Source: Gracilibacillus lacisalsi DSM 19029
Lineage (GTDB): Bacteria > Bacillota > Bacilli > Bacillales > Amphibacillaceae
Assembly (NCBI RefSeq): GCF_000377765.1
Contig: NZ_KB898665.1
Coordinates: 248,001-312,000 of the forward strand
Length of the DNA: 64,000 bases
Direction: 5' to 3'
In this document: positions 1-10,760 of the stretch, piece by piece
Layout of the letters: each line of letters begins with the position of its first letter
How positions within the stretch are numbered: position 1 is the first letter of the stretch
Notes under the pieces: generated by a model
Database searches by the model: none
Seen by the model: the letters and a program-made list of their open reading frames with translations, nothing else
Told to the model about the DNA's origin: nothing
Position numbers and translations under genes: made by a program

Positions 1-2667
<2,667 letters not shown>

Positions 2668-2671
2668 TTAA

Positions 2672-2689
2672 ATTATAAAGCGGTTTCAT
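2672..2689 (-). promoter_or_regulatory. cre-like CcpA site overlapping a TATAAT box upstream of the GH53 gene
   Basis: Read on the minus strand, ATGAAACCGCTTTAT (2689-2675) fits the Bacillus cre consensus WTGNAANCGNWNNCW with one mismatch (A instead of C near the end). It overlaps a TATAAT hexamer at 2677-2672, about 32 bases upstream of the GH53 start, so binding there would block initiation. No clear -35 was found. The xylanase at 29379 has a cre with the same mismatch. Confidence 0.55.
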
Positions 2690-2812
2690 AGAGATTTATA
2701 TTTAAAATTATTCTTATAAACTTTCAGAAAATGAAATTTATTAGAGTATCAAGAGAAAGGGAAAAGTGATATAGTGATGTATGGGAAGAATTGATGTAAG
2801 GGAGACAAAGAA

Positions 2813-3979
2813 ATGAACAAAAAAGACATCGCTAATATTCGTAAACAGTTCAAAATAGATAATGACTTAATGAAAATTCATGAGATTTTTAATGTTTATA
2901 TTATGAAAGAATCAAGTGATATCTATCATTCGCAAAGTCAAATTTTCGATATGCTCGACGAAGATGAAAAAGAGTTATTTATGACAAACTTTAAAAAAGT
3001 ATTAACTGGCCAATTGGATGAAAAGCTCTTTGAATTGAAATTTCAATCTGATGTTGATAATCCAACACAACTGATCCTACATAAAGGATTATTAACCGCA
3101 GAAAGTGAAGACTGGAAGGACCAGATGTTACAAATCGTTGAAAAGATGCTACAGGATAGACAATACGAGATGGATATTGTCGTTACCTTTATCCGTGGTG
3201 AATACTTGAAACCGATGAAACGTAGCAATGAAGAAACAGAAGAAAGTGATCGGGATTCGGTATATTCTCATTCCTTTATTCTTTGTAGTATCAATAAAAC
3301 ACAAGATCCGAAGAAGGAATTGCATTTTGATTATATAGAAAAGGAATTTAAATACAATGTCGTAGTAGATCCCGTGATAAATTTAAACGCACCAATCGGA
3401 GGTTTTTTATTCCCTTGCTTCACCGATAATGCGGCAGATGTGAACCATGTGCTTTATGCGGCTGGGAAAGCCAATGAACCAGATGAGTTATTTGTTGAAG
3501 ACGTCTTAAATGCGGAAGAAACGATGACAGCAAAAGAGGATAAAATTGTGTTTGAAGAGGTTGTTCGTGATGCTGTCGGTCATCAAATTAATACATCCAC
3601 TCTCGCAAACGTATATGAAGAAATTCATCGTATGACAGAAGATAATGAGGAAGAAGAAACACCAACATTAGATTATAAAGATGTCGAACAAGTATTAAAG
3701 TCCAGTGGTGTAGAAGATGTCGATACAGAAAAAATGGAAGCTGCTTTTAAAAACGTCATCGATGATACGAGCTATGAGTTAAAAGCGCGTAATATCGTAC
3801 CAAAATACTCATCAAAGTCAATTAAAATCAATACTAAAGTCGCTAATATTGCCGTCAGCCCCGAGGAACTACGTCACGTTAGACAGGTAACATTAGACGG
3901 TAGACGTTACCTGATGATTGAAGTAGAAGAAGATACTGTAATTGATGGGTTTACTATGATCCCAGAGGCTTTTAAATAA
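2813..3979 (+). CDS. DUF4317 family protein of unknown function
   Basis: 388 residues. The N-terminus (MNKKDIANIRKQFK) and overall length fit the DUF4317 family of Bacillota. It is soluble and strongly acidic, with no signal peptide and no membrane segment. A GGGAGAC ribosome site precedes the ATG. It stands alone: the neighbour on the left is divergent, the one on the right is convergent, and a good terminator follows at once. No function is established for the family and the context suggests none. Confidence 0.75.
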   Translation: MNKKDIANIRKQFKIDNDLMKIHEIFNVYIMKESSDIYHSQSQIFDMLDEDEKELFMTNFKKVLTGQLDEKLFELKFQSDVDNPTQLILHKGLLTAESEDWKDQMLQIVEKMLQDRQYEMDIVVTFIRGEYLKPMKRSNEETEESDRDSVYSHSFILCSINKTQDPKKELHFDYIEKEFKYNVVVDPVINLNAPIGGFLFPCFTDNAADVNHVLYAAGKANEPDELFVEDVLNAEETMTAKEDKIVFEEVVRDAVGHQINTSTLANVYEEIHRMTEDNEEEETPTLDYKDVEQVLKSSGVEDVDTEKMEAAFKNVIDDTSYELKARNIVPKYSSKSIKINTKVANIAVSPEELRHVRQVTLDGRRYLMIEVEEDTVIDGFTMIPEAFK

Positions 3980-3987
3980 GATGCTAT

Positions 3988-4033
3988 AAACAACAAATCT
4001 CTGTGAGGAAACTTAGATTTGTTGTTTTTCTTT
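3988..4033 (+). terminator. Rho-independent terminator of the DUF4317 gene
   Basis: A 12-bp perfect stem (AACAACAAATCT at 3989-4000 with AGATTTGTTGTT at 4015-4026) is followed by a T-rich tract. It lies 10 bases after the stop codon, between convergent genes. Confidence 0.8.
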
Positions 4034-4090
4034 GTTTTGATAACAAATCTTTTACTGACTGCGATTTGTCTATGATAACCTAGTAAACTA

Positions 4091-4915
4091 CTAGCCCCGA
4101 ACAAGCCTATTATGAACAAACGGTATCTCCGGACTTGTTAAATCTCCTACATCTATTTCTATTCCAAATTTCCCGTGATAATCTGTCCCACCTGTCATAA
4201 GAAGGTCATATTGTTTAGCTAACTCTATTATTCGTTGATGATCTGCCTTGGTATGATCAGGATGTGTTAACTCAATTCCACCTAAGCCGATTTCGACTAA
4301 TTCGGGAATGAGATCATAAGAATTTAGTTGACCTGGATGCGCAACGACTGCGATACCACCATCTAAGATAATTGCTTCTACCGCATCATAAACATCGACG
4401 TAAGTTATATCCCTATTGGCAACACCATCTCCTTTAAAAAGCGATCGGTATAGATGTCGATAATCAGCAGAACTGTATGGTTTATTTATGATATGACGCA
4501 TAATATGTTGTTTATAGATTGTTTGTGATGGTTTCGCTGTCTCTAAGATTTCACTTTGATCAAGTGGATAACCTAATGAACGAATTTGCTCTATTTGCCA
4601 AAGTGAGTTTTTCTGTCTTCGTTGTAGTAGTGGCGTGCATAACTCCTTAATATGTGGTGCATCTCTCCGATAAAGATAGCCTAACACGTGTACTTTCCTA
4701 TTGCGTTTATAATCATAAGCAGAAATCTCCACCCCCGGAATCACTTCCACTCCATATAATTCTCCCATTTCTTCCACTTCTGGCCATCCTGCAACAGTAT
4801 CATGATCTACAATACTCACATGTGTGACATTTGCCTTTACCGCTTGCTTTATCAATTCTTCCACAGAATCTGAACCATCAGAATAATGACTATGTACATG
4901 TAAATCAGCTTTCAT
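4091..4915 (-). CDS. PHP-domain phosphoesterase at the end of the phn operon; candidate cyclic phosphate dihydrolase
   Basis: 274 residues from the ATG at 4915; an AGAAGGTG site six bases upstream makes this a better start than the GTG at 4924. PHP metal-ligand motifs are visible: DLHVHSHYSDGS near the N-terminus, VDHDT, PGVEIS, AHPGQ, THPDH and C-terminal GTDYHG. It overlaps the end of phnL by 11 bases, so translation is probably coupled. C-P lyase yields 5-phosphoribosyl-1,2-cyclic phosphate. E. coli opens it with PhnP, and PhnN acts elsewhere on ribose bisphosphate; neither gene is here. A PHP enzyme of Eggerthella lenta (cPDH) is known to hydrolyse that cyclic phosphate to ribose-5-phosphate and Pi, so this gene may do the same. 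Function is inferred from family and position. Generic PHP nucleoside phosphatase activity is the alternative. Confidence 0.75.
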   Translation of the reverse strand: MKADLHVHSHYSDGSDSVEELIKQAVKANVTHVSIVDHDTVAGWPEVEEMGELYGVEVIPGVEISAYDYKRNRKVHVLGYLYRRDAPHIKELCTPLLQRRQKNSLWQIEQIRSLGYPLDQSEILETAKPSQTIYKQHIMRHIINKPYSSADYRHLYRSLFKGDGVANRDITYVDVYDAVEAIILDGGIAVVAHPGQLNSYDLIPELVEIGLGGIELTHPDHTKADHQRIIELAKQYDLLMTGGTDYHGKFGIEIDVGDLTSPEIPFVHNRLVRG

Positions 4916-5627
4916 GTGGTACACCTTCTAGCACTACTGACATTTCATTGCTTTTCATGTCAAAGACCTTATCACACAAACCTTCCATAAATTCAATGTC
5001 ATGGAAAATCCCAACTAATGTTGTACCTTGTTGTTTTAATTTTTCAATCATTTCACGAACCTTCCATTTTGATTGCTGATCCAAGCTTGCTGTTGGTTCA
5101 TCTAGTAGTAGTAACCTTGGCTTTTTAACAGTGGCCATCGCAATATTCAATCGCAATTTCTCTCCACCTGAAAAGGTATTCGGATAACTATCCCACAATC
5201 CCTCATCCATTTCAAAATAGCTTAGTGCTTTTTCTGTTTCTATTCGAGCAGTTTCTTTTGTTTCCCCCATCTCCAATAATGCGTTTTGGACAAGCTCCCG
5301 ACACGTTGTTCGAGGCATGACATTTAAAAATTGTGATACATAACCAATTTCATTTTTGCGTAAAAAAATTATTTCACGCTCTGATGCTTGTATTAAATCG
5401 ATTTTGCCAAATTGTTTCGAATCATATATTATCTGACCTGCATTGGAAAGATAAGTACGATAAATACTTTTTAAAATAGTAGATTTACCACTGCCACTCT
5501 TCCCTATGATCCCAAGAAATTCACCCGCATGAACAGAAAATTGAATCTCGTCAACCGCAGGAATCGTTTTATTTAAGTGATGAATGGTAAAAGCTTTACA
5601 TAGCCCATTTACTTCTAACATAGTCAT
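4905..5627 (-). CDS. phnL: C-P lyase system ABC-type ATPase PhnL
   Basis: 240 residues. It has a complete ABC ATPase core: Walker A GKSGSGKST (about residues 41-49), signature FSGGEKLRLNIA, Walker B LLLLDEPTASLD and a switch His in GIFHD. PhnL is required for phosphonate use with PhnG-M. It is thought to work with the methylphosphonate-ribose triphosphate synthase (PhnI) complex rather than in transport, and no membrane subunit is encoded nearby. It starts two bases after the phnM stop and overlaps the PHP gene. The order K, then M, then L differs from the E. coli order K-L-M. Identity rests on sequence and operon context. Confidence 0.88.
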   Translation of the reverse strand: MTMLEVNGLCKAFTIHHLNKTIPAVDEIQFSVHAGEFLGIIGKSGSGKSTILKSIYRTYLSNAGQIIYDSKQFGKIDLIQASEREIIFLRKNEIGYVSQFLNVMPRTTCRELVQNALLEMGETKETARIETEKALSYFEMDEGLWDSYPNTFSGGEKLRLNIAMATVKKPRLLLLDEPTASLDQQSKWKVREMIEKLKQQGTTLVGIFHDIEFMEGLCDKVFDMKSNEMSVVLEGVPHES

Positions 5628-5629
5628 TA

Positions 5630-6820
5630 TTATACCCCTTTCTCATTCATACGATAGTTCATTGTTGTCATTAACTCACCATTTACCATTGTATGAGTAA
5701 GCGTTGGATAGCCATCAGCCAAACGATCTATTACGAGCAAATCTGCTTTTTTACCCGGCTTAATCGAGCCAATCTCGTGATCCATATGAACAGATCGAGC
5801 GGGATTCAACGTCACCATCCTAAACATCTGGTGTAAATTCTCACCTTTGTCATGCAACTGAAAAATCGCATGCAGTAATGCTGCAGGGTAATAATCACTA
5901 CACAAAATATCCGCATAACCATGTTCTATCGCTTCTGCAGCAGATAAATTACCAGAATGAGAACCGCCCATTAAAACATTTGGCGCCCCGACAATCGTAT
6001 AAAGGCCATGCTGCTTAGCTTCTCGTGCTACATCAAGTGTAATTGGAAATTCACTTATCGATGTACCGTATGATTTAACTAACTCTAACTTTTGGACATT
6101 ATCATCATCATGAGAAGCAACGGCAATACCTTTAGACTGTGCTAATGCTGCTACTTCTGTTATTTTTTCCATCGTTAATAATTCTGTACTTGTTCTTTCC
6201 GCAATCAAAACACTTACTTCTTCGTCTGAAAGATTACGGTGGACTTTGATATTATTCCGGTATATTTCTAAATTGCGATATTGGCCTTGACCAGGTGTAT
6301 GATCCATAAAGGATAATAAATGAACCTTCCCTTCTTTGATGTTGTCTACCAGTTGATCAATTCCTTGAATATTATCCAATTCAAACCGCGCATGTAATCG
6401 ATGACGAATCATATGCTGTTGGTTGTGTGCTTGGTGAATCGTATCAACCATTCGTTGCATGTTTTCCGGATGACGAATATGTTTACGGGTAATTTTCCCT
6501 TCTTGATAAAAAGAAAGAGAATGAAACATCGTGGTGATACCGTGACCAAGCAATATCTTCTCTGTTTCTCGCAAACTAAGTTGAAAATCCATCATACTAG
6601 AAGGTCTCGGAGCTACTACTGTCTCAATATAATCAGAATGAATATCAATAAATCCTGGTGAAATATAACCACCATTCGCGTTAATGAAATCTGCATTCTT
6701 ATAATTACTCACTTCTGCTTCAGGAATGATTGCATCAATAACATCATCTACCACTATCACGGCATGGTTTTCTAATATAGAGTCCTCTGTAATGACCTTT
6801 CCATTATGAATAATGTACAA
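5630..6820 (-). CDS. phnM: PhnM, alpha-D-ribose 1-methylphosphonate 5-triphosphate diphosphatase (TTG start)
   Basis: 396 residues from a TTG at 6818-6820. A perfect AGGAGGT lies nine bases upstream (6829-6835), overlapping the phnK stop, and the protein then begins (M)YIIHNGKV like other PhnM proteins; the longer reading to 6853 adds a segment that runs through the ribosome site. It is an amidohydrolase-fold protein: the GYISPGFIDIHSDYIE segment carries the HxD metal site, and SHDDDN, CSDYYP and the C-terminal GKKADLLVID segment follow. It removes pyrophosphate from the triphosphate intermediate to give the substrate of PhnJ. It lies between phnK and phnL with nearly no spacing. Confidence 0.9.
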   Translation of the reverse strand: MYIIHNGKVITEDSILENHAVIVVDDVIDAIIPEAEVSNYKNADFINANGGYISPGFIDIHSDYIETVVAPRPSSMMDFQLSLRETEKILLGHGITTMFHSLSFYQEGKITRKHIRHPENMQRMVDTIHQAHNQQHMIRHRLHARFELDNIQGIDQLVDNIKEGKVHLLSFMDHTPGQGQYRNLEIYRNNIKVHRNLSDEEVSVLIAERTSTELLTMEKITEVAALAQSKGIAVASHDDDNVQKLELVKSYGTSISEFPITLDVAREAKQHGLYTIVGAPNVLMGGSHSGNLSAAEAIEHGYADILCSDYYPAALLHAIFQLHDKGENLHQMFRMVTLNPARSVHMDHEIGSIKPGKKADLLVIDRLADGYPTLTHTMVNGELMTTMNYRMNEKGV

Positions 6821-6833
6821 TCTTATCGACCTC

Positions 6834-7673
6834 CTATAATAATGAATAAACAAGCTGTTGCGTATATTCGTGTTGTGGATCTTCCAGAATTTGATCTGTT
6901 AAACCTTTTTCAATAATTTCCCCATTCAACATAACAATAGAACGATCAGCTAGCATGCGAATTACAGCCAGATCATGGGAAACAACGACCATACTTATAT
7001 GTAGCTCACGTTGAATTTGCTTAATCAAATCTAAAACACTCGCTTGAACAGATAAATCCAAGCCTGTAGTAACTTCATCTAAAAACAAAATAGGTGGATT
7101 ATTCGAAAGTGCCTTTGCAATTTGCACGCGCTGTTGCATCCCACCCGAAAAATTTTGTGGTTCTTCTTTCCTTCTTCTTAACGGAATATGGACATTTTCC
7201 AGTAATTCTTCTCCTCGCTTTTCCATGCTACCAACATGACGATTTCCCGCCGCAATCATTTTTTCAGCAATATTGCCAATTGATGAGAAATTCATTTTTA
7301 ATCCGTGTACAGGATTTTGATATACCATTCCATAAACATGATTACGAATATATCGTTTTTGTTGAGATGAAAGATTTAATACGTTGTGACCTGCTAGTCC
7401 TGGTTGATTAATATACACTTCTCCAGCAGTCATATCACTATCAAAATAAAGGCCCTGAAGCATAGTTGATTTGCCACTACCGCTCTCCCCAACAATTCCG
7501 AGTACTTCTCCTGGATACAAATCAAAGGAGACATCTCGAACAGCATGCACGGTACCACAAGACGTGCAATAATTCTTCTCTACATAAACACTTTCTTTAT
7601 CAAGACAATGAGGACAGCCTGTTCCAAATTGCTTTTGTAAATGTTTCACTTGCAATATTGGGGTTTCAGACAT
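6834..7673 (-). CDS. phnK: C-P lyase complex ATPase PhnK with an N-terminal four-cysteine insert
   Basis: 279 residues from the ATG at 7673 (AGGTGGAG ribosome site; protein starts MSETPILQV). Core motifs: Walker A GESGSGKST at 62-70, signature FSGGMQQRVQIA, Walker B ILFLDEVTTGLD. PhnK docks on the PhnGHIJ core through PhnJ. Between the first strand and Walker A is an insert with C20-P-H-C23 and C36-T-S-C39, a zinc-ribbon-like arrangement that the E. coli protein lacks as I recall its sequence. The gene overlaps the end of phnJ by eight bases. Oligopeptide-transport ATPases have a similar ATPase core, but the operon and the overall similarity to PhnK settle the call. Confidence 0.9.
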   Translation of the reverse strand: MSETPILQVKHLQKQFGTGCPHCLDKESVYVEKNYCTSCGTVHAVRDVSFDLYPGEVLGIVGESGSGKSTMLQGLYFDSDMTAGEVYINQPGLAGHNVLNLSSQQKRYIRNHVYGMVYQNPVHGLKMNFSSIGNIAEKMIAAGNRHVGSMEKRGEELLENVHIPLRRRKEEPQNFSGGMQQRVQIAKALSNNPPILFLDEVTTGLDLSVQASVLDLIKQIQRELHISMVVVSHDLAVIRMLADRSIVMLNGEIIEKGLTDQILEDPQHEYTQQLVYSLL

Positions 7674-8532
7674 AACTATTCTCCACCTCTTCCTTCTCTT
7701 TCGCATTCAAATGCTCCATACAAAAGCTAGTATCGTTGCATTGATAGCTTCTCTCTCCTGTATCAGGATCAATGATTTCATCAAGAAATACATCGGTTGA
7801 TCCGCAAAGCTTACATGCCTTTCCTTCAAATGATTCAACAGCAAAAGGATAGTCATCAAACGCCAATGATTTGACATCCGTATAAGGAGGCACAGCAAAA
7901 ATTTTCTTCTCTCTTCCTGCACCTAGTAAAATAAGTGCTTTGGATTGATGCATTTTCGGGTTATCGAACCTCGGAATCGGGCTTGGTGTCATCATATATC
8001 GTCCATTCACATATACAGGATGTTCAGCACCGGTAGACATCCGTCCATATTTCATAATCTGCTCAAACAGAAGCAACCAGGCACCGCTGTAATCATCCTC
8101 CGCATGCATTCTTTTGGTCAGATATTCTCTCGCCTCTACTTTACGGAGTGGTTCGGGATTCGGAACTTGTAAAACGAGAATTTGATCTTCTCTTAACTGT
8201 TTTTCAGGGATTCGATGCCTTGATTGAATGATATTAGCTTCTCCTGTGTCTTCCGTTACTGAAACACCCGTCGTATGCCGGACCAATTTTTTGATACTTA
8301 CAGCATTGACAGATTCGTCAGCACCTTGATCGATCACTTTTAGCACATCGTCTTTCCCAATCAGAGAAAGGGTTAACTGTAAACCACCCGTCCCCCAGCC
8401 TCTCGCTATCGGCATCTCTCTTGATGCAAATGGAACCTGATAACCAGGTATGGCAACTGCTTTTAATGTAGCTCTTCTAATTTCCTTCTTTGATCCTTCA
8501 TCAAAGAAGGCAAAATGGGGTTTCGTGATCAT
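7666..8532 (-). CDS. phnJ: PhnJ, radical SAM C-P lyase (alpha-D-ribose 1-methylphosphonate 5-phosphate C-P lyase)
   Basis: 288 residues, full length. The four Cys needed for the Fe-S cluster and catalysis are in the E. coli spacing: C240-x2-C243-x21-C265-x5-C271. The glycyl-radical region is present as AVAIPGYQVPF with Gly30. The segment GWGTGG and the NPKMHQS region also match PhnJ. The enzyme cleaves the C-P bond to release the alkane and 5-phosphoribosyl 1,2-cyclic phosphate. ATGA overlap with the phnI stop shows translational coupling. All key residues are intact. Confidence 0.95.
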   Translation of the reverse strand: MITKPHFAFFDEGSKKEIRRATLKAVAIPGYQVPFASREMPIARGWGTGGLQLTLSLIGKDDVLKVIDQGADESVNAVSIKKLVRHTTGVSVTEDTGEANIIQSRHRIPEKQLREDQILVLQVPNPEPLRKVEAREYLTKRMHAEDDYSGAWLLLFEQIMKYGRMSTGAEHPVYVNGRYMMTPSPIPRFDNPKMHQSKALILLGAGREKKIFAVPPYTDVKSLAFDDYPFAVESFEGKACKLCGSTDVFLDEIIDPDTGERSYQCNDTSFCMEHLNAKEKEEVENSYV

Positions 8533-9638
8533 TTGTTGTTTCCTCCTTTCTTCACTTGTCTCGCACTATCCAATTTGGATTGGAATGTAACGTAATGTGG
8601 CAATTTCAAGTGAGAAATAAAGCCAGTCGACTCAACGGAATCAATATGTAACAAGACAAACTCTTCATCATGAGTCGGAAATTCACCGTGAGGATTTTCT
8701 AAACATTGATCCAATATACTCATTGCGATAGCTTTTGTTTCATTTTGCCCGAAGCTAATGCCATAACCTATTTCAAATTCGAGCTCTTCCTTTTGATTTT
8801 GTTTCTTCACATTTACCGGCACAAATGATTCTACTTCCGTCAATTTCACGTCACCAATATAAAATAAATCGTCTGGATCACTCTCTTCCTCGTATGGATG
8901 TTGAACATGAATCGGTACATTACCCACTCTTACTTCCCCAATCGTTGGATGCACCTGTCCATAGCCACGTAGTGATGCATATCCTAAAGAAGTAACAGCA
9001 CCAGTTTGACCTCTCGTTAAAACCTGCAATCTTTCACTTCGTCCAGTTGGAAATTGTATACTTTGCTTTGTAATATCTTTCGGAGGCGTATCATCTAGTG
9101 GATATCTTTCAAATAGACCTTCCTCACGAAGATAATCCACTACTTTCGGAAAAAACTGAAGCTCTTTATCTGCAACATCATCACACATTCGCTCCTGAAA
9201 TTCTTGTAACCAAGCTTGATTCTCTTCCTTCTTCTCGTTTACCAGATTAAAATCTAACAAACGATGTGTATAATCATTCGTTGATCCTAACAGCTGACCT
9301 CCAGGAATATCCTTGAAACTAGCAGAGATCCTTCGCTCAACAAACATATCCTCTGTATCTACTGTTTCACTATAGTAATAACGTGGCAGAGTGGAACGAT
9401 GAGCTCGTAGTAAGAATACAGCTTCTTCCATGCTTCCGCCGGCTTGCTTGATGGCAAGAGCTGCCAAAAAAGGAGCATACAAGCTTGCCTCCGACATTAC
9501 CTGATCCACTAAAGGACGCATTGTTGCTAAAATAGTCTTGATTTCAACTATTTCTTCGCCTTTTAATCGATCATATTTCAATCGGTCCAAAGACGCTTCG
9601 ATTGCTTCTGTTCCACCTTTAACTGCAACATATCCCAT
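8529..9638 (-). CDS. phnI: C-P lyase complex subunit PhnI
   Basis: 369 residues, close to the usual PhnI length. It begins MGYVAVKGGTEAIE and carries the family segments GSTNDYTHRLLDFNLVNEKKE and LPHYVTFQSKLDSARQVK. In the known complex PhnI joins phosphonate to ribose from ATP with help from PhnG, PhnH and PhnL, releasing adenine. Its ATG overlaps the phnH stop (TAATG) and its TGA overlaps the phnJ start, so stoichiometry is probably held by coupled translation. No anomaly seen. Confidence 0.93.
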   Translation of the reverse strand: MGYVAVKGGTEAIEASLDRLKYDRLKGEEIVEIKTILATMRPLVDQVMSEASLYAPFLAALAIKQAGGSMEEAVFLLRAHRSTLPRYYYSETVDTEDMFVERRISASFKDIPGGQLLGSTNDYTHRLLDFNLVNEKKEENQAWLQEFQERMCDDVADKELQFFPKVVDYLREEGLFERYPLDDTPPKDITKQSIQFPTGRSERLQVLTRGQTGAVTSLGYASLRGYGQVHPTIGEVRVGNVPIHVQHPYEEESDPDDLFYIGDVKLTEVESFVPVNVKKQNQKEELEFEIGYGISFGQNETKAIAMSILDQCLENPHGEFPTHDEEFVLLHIDSVESTGFISHLKLPHYVTFQSKLDSARQVKKGGNNK

Positions 9639-10240
9639 TAGCTCACCTCCGTTATCGTGACAGATGTTGTTCTTGGTATACAGGCTACCTGGCTTGAAAA
9701 GTCTGCTAATATAACATCTATACCCAACGGATACTCGTTTACTTTCTCATTTCGTTTTTGCCAAAATGAATGATGAAGTCCGGTCTGTAGTTGTTGAGCA
9801 CCGTTTATCCCTGGACCGTTCAAAGACAGACCAGTACTATTAGACAACAGATCACATTCAACTATCCATGTTGCCGATAATTGTGGATCATGAAGATTAC
9901 CAGTCTTACATTCTATGAAAGCTTTCTCTATTTGGTATTCTGGTGCATCCTGTAGCATCAAAATAAAATCTGCTTTGTCAATCGCTTCTGTTTTCGCCAT
10001 GGTATAAGAGGAAATAATCTCTGTTAATCTTGCTTTTTTCTCTTGATTTGCGATAACATGAAAGGTTACTTCGGCATCTATAAACGTTAAGGCAGACAAA
10101 AGAAAAGCATGATTACACGGGAATTCTTCATTCATTTTTTCTGTAATGCTATTTAACTTTGAAATGTTCCCTGGTCTAGACATACTGTGAAGAATTTTTC
10201 GGTAAACTTGTTGCAAATCATGAATTTGATCAACTACCAT
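9638..10240 (-). CDS. phnH: C-P lyase complex subunit PhnH
   Basis: 200 residues from the ATG at 10240, chosen because GAGGTGA lies six bases upstream; an in-frame GTG at 10258 would add six residues with no good ribosome site. It has the family segments VYRKILHSMSRPGN near the N-terminus and LSLNGPGINGAQ in the second half. PhnH is a non-catalytic, PLP-transferase-like fold subunit of the PhnGHIJ core. It sits between phnG and phnI with a TAATG junction to phnI. Confidence 0.93.
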   Translation of the reverse strand: MVVDQIHDLQQVYRKILHSMSRPGNISKLNSITEKMNEEFPCNHAFLLSALTFIDAEVTFHVIANQEKKARLTEIISSYTMAKTEAIDKADFILMLQDAPEYQIEKAFIECKTGNLHDPQLSATWIVECDLLSNSTGLSLNGPGINGAQQLQTGLHHSFWQKRNEKVNEYPLGIDVILADFSSQVACIPRTTSVTITEVS

Positions 10241-10263
10241 TCTGATCACCTCAGGCACTTATA

Positions 10264-10686
10264 TTAAACTTCCATCGTTTCAAAATTTACTTTCGTCTTT
10301 AAGATTTCTGCTTGTTGTCTTTCTTTTTGCTGAAAGATTTTTTCTGCCGCTACTTCTAATTTCTCTTCCCATTCCATAGTCTCTGGTAATTCTGCACGAT
10401 AGGCTGCATCAATGATTGCTAAATGCTTAGCAAGTTCCTCTTCCATTCCAATCACGATTCCGATCCCGATCGATTGATGAACCTCAACCTTTGCTTCTGT
10501 TACTAAGGCCTCTCCAAGATAAAACAGAGATTTTTTTGCTGTTTCTCTCATTTTGATCATCGTCAAACCATAGTGAGGTTCTTCTATTTCACGAAATTTA
10601 TAGCTTTGCGTAACCATCTCTGCTAATTCCTTCGCAAGAACGCCTCCATCTTGGATTAATATCTCTGTTCGCTGTTTTCGTTTCAT
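10264..10686 (-). CDS. phnG: C-P lyase complex subunit PhnG
   Basis: 140 residues, the usual size. The segments TMIKMRETAKKSLFYLGEALVTEAKV and GIVIGMEEELAKHLAIIDAAY are characteristic of PhnG. The start has an AAGGAGG site. It is the first structural gene of the operon and lies 77 bases after the regulator gene. The gap holds a pair of PhoP-like TTWACA repeats. No phnCDE transporter genes appear in the window, so phosphonate uptake must be encoded elsewhere. Confidence 0.92.
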   Translation of the reverse strand: MKRKQRTEILIQDGGVLAKELAEMVTQSYKFREIEEPHYGLTMIKMRETAKKSLFYLGEALVTEAKVEVHQSIGIGIVIGMEEELAKHLAIIDAAYRAELPETMEWEEKLEVAAEKIFQQKERQQAEILKTKVNFETMEV

Positions 10687-10739
10687 TTGTCTTCTACCTC
10701 CTTACACCTTCAGCATATCTTGTTGCCAAGTTGCTGTCT

Positions 10740-10756
10740 TGTTAAGATTTTGTAAA
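10740..10756 (-). promoter_or_regulatory. PhoP-like box (two TTWACA repeats) before phnG
   Basis: On the minus strand TTTACA and TTAACA occur with a five-base spacer, an 11-bp period, matching the Bacillus PhoP repeat TT(A/T/C)ACA-N5. Only two good repeats are seen where four are usual, so this is tentative. It would make phnGHIJKML respond to phosphate starvation. Confidence 0.4.
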
Positions 10757-10760
10757 TCGA

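Noticed and set aside
6821-6853. Longer PhnM start at 6853
   Set aside because: The added codons run through the perfect AGGAGGT ribosome site, and the TTG at 6820 gives the usual PhnM N-terminus.
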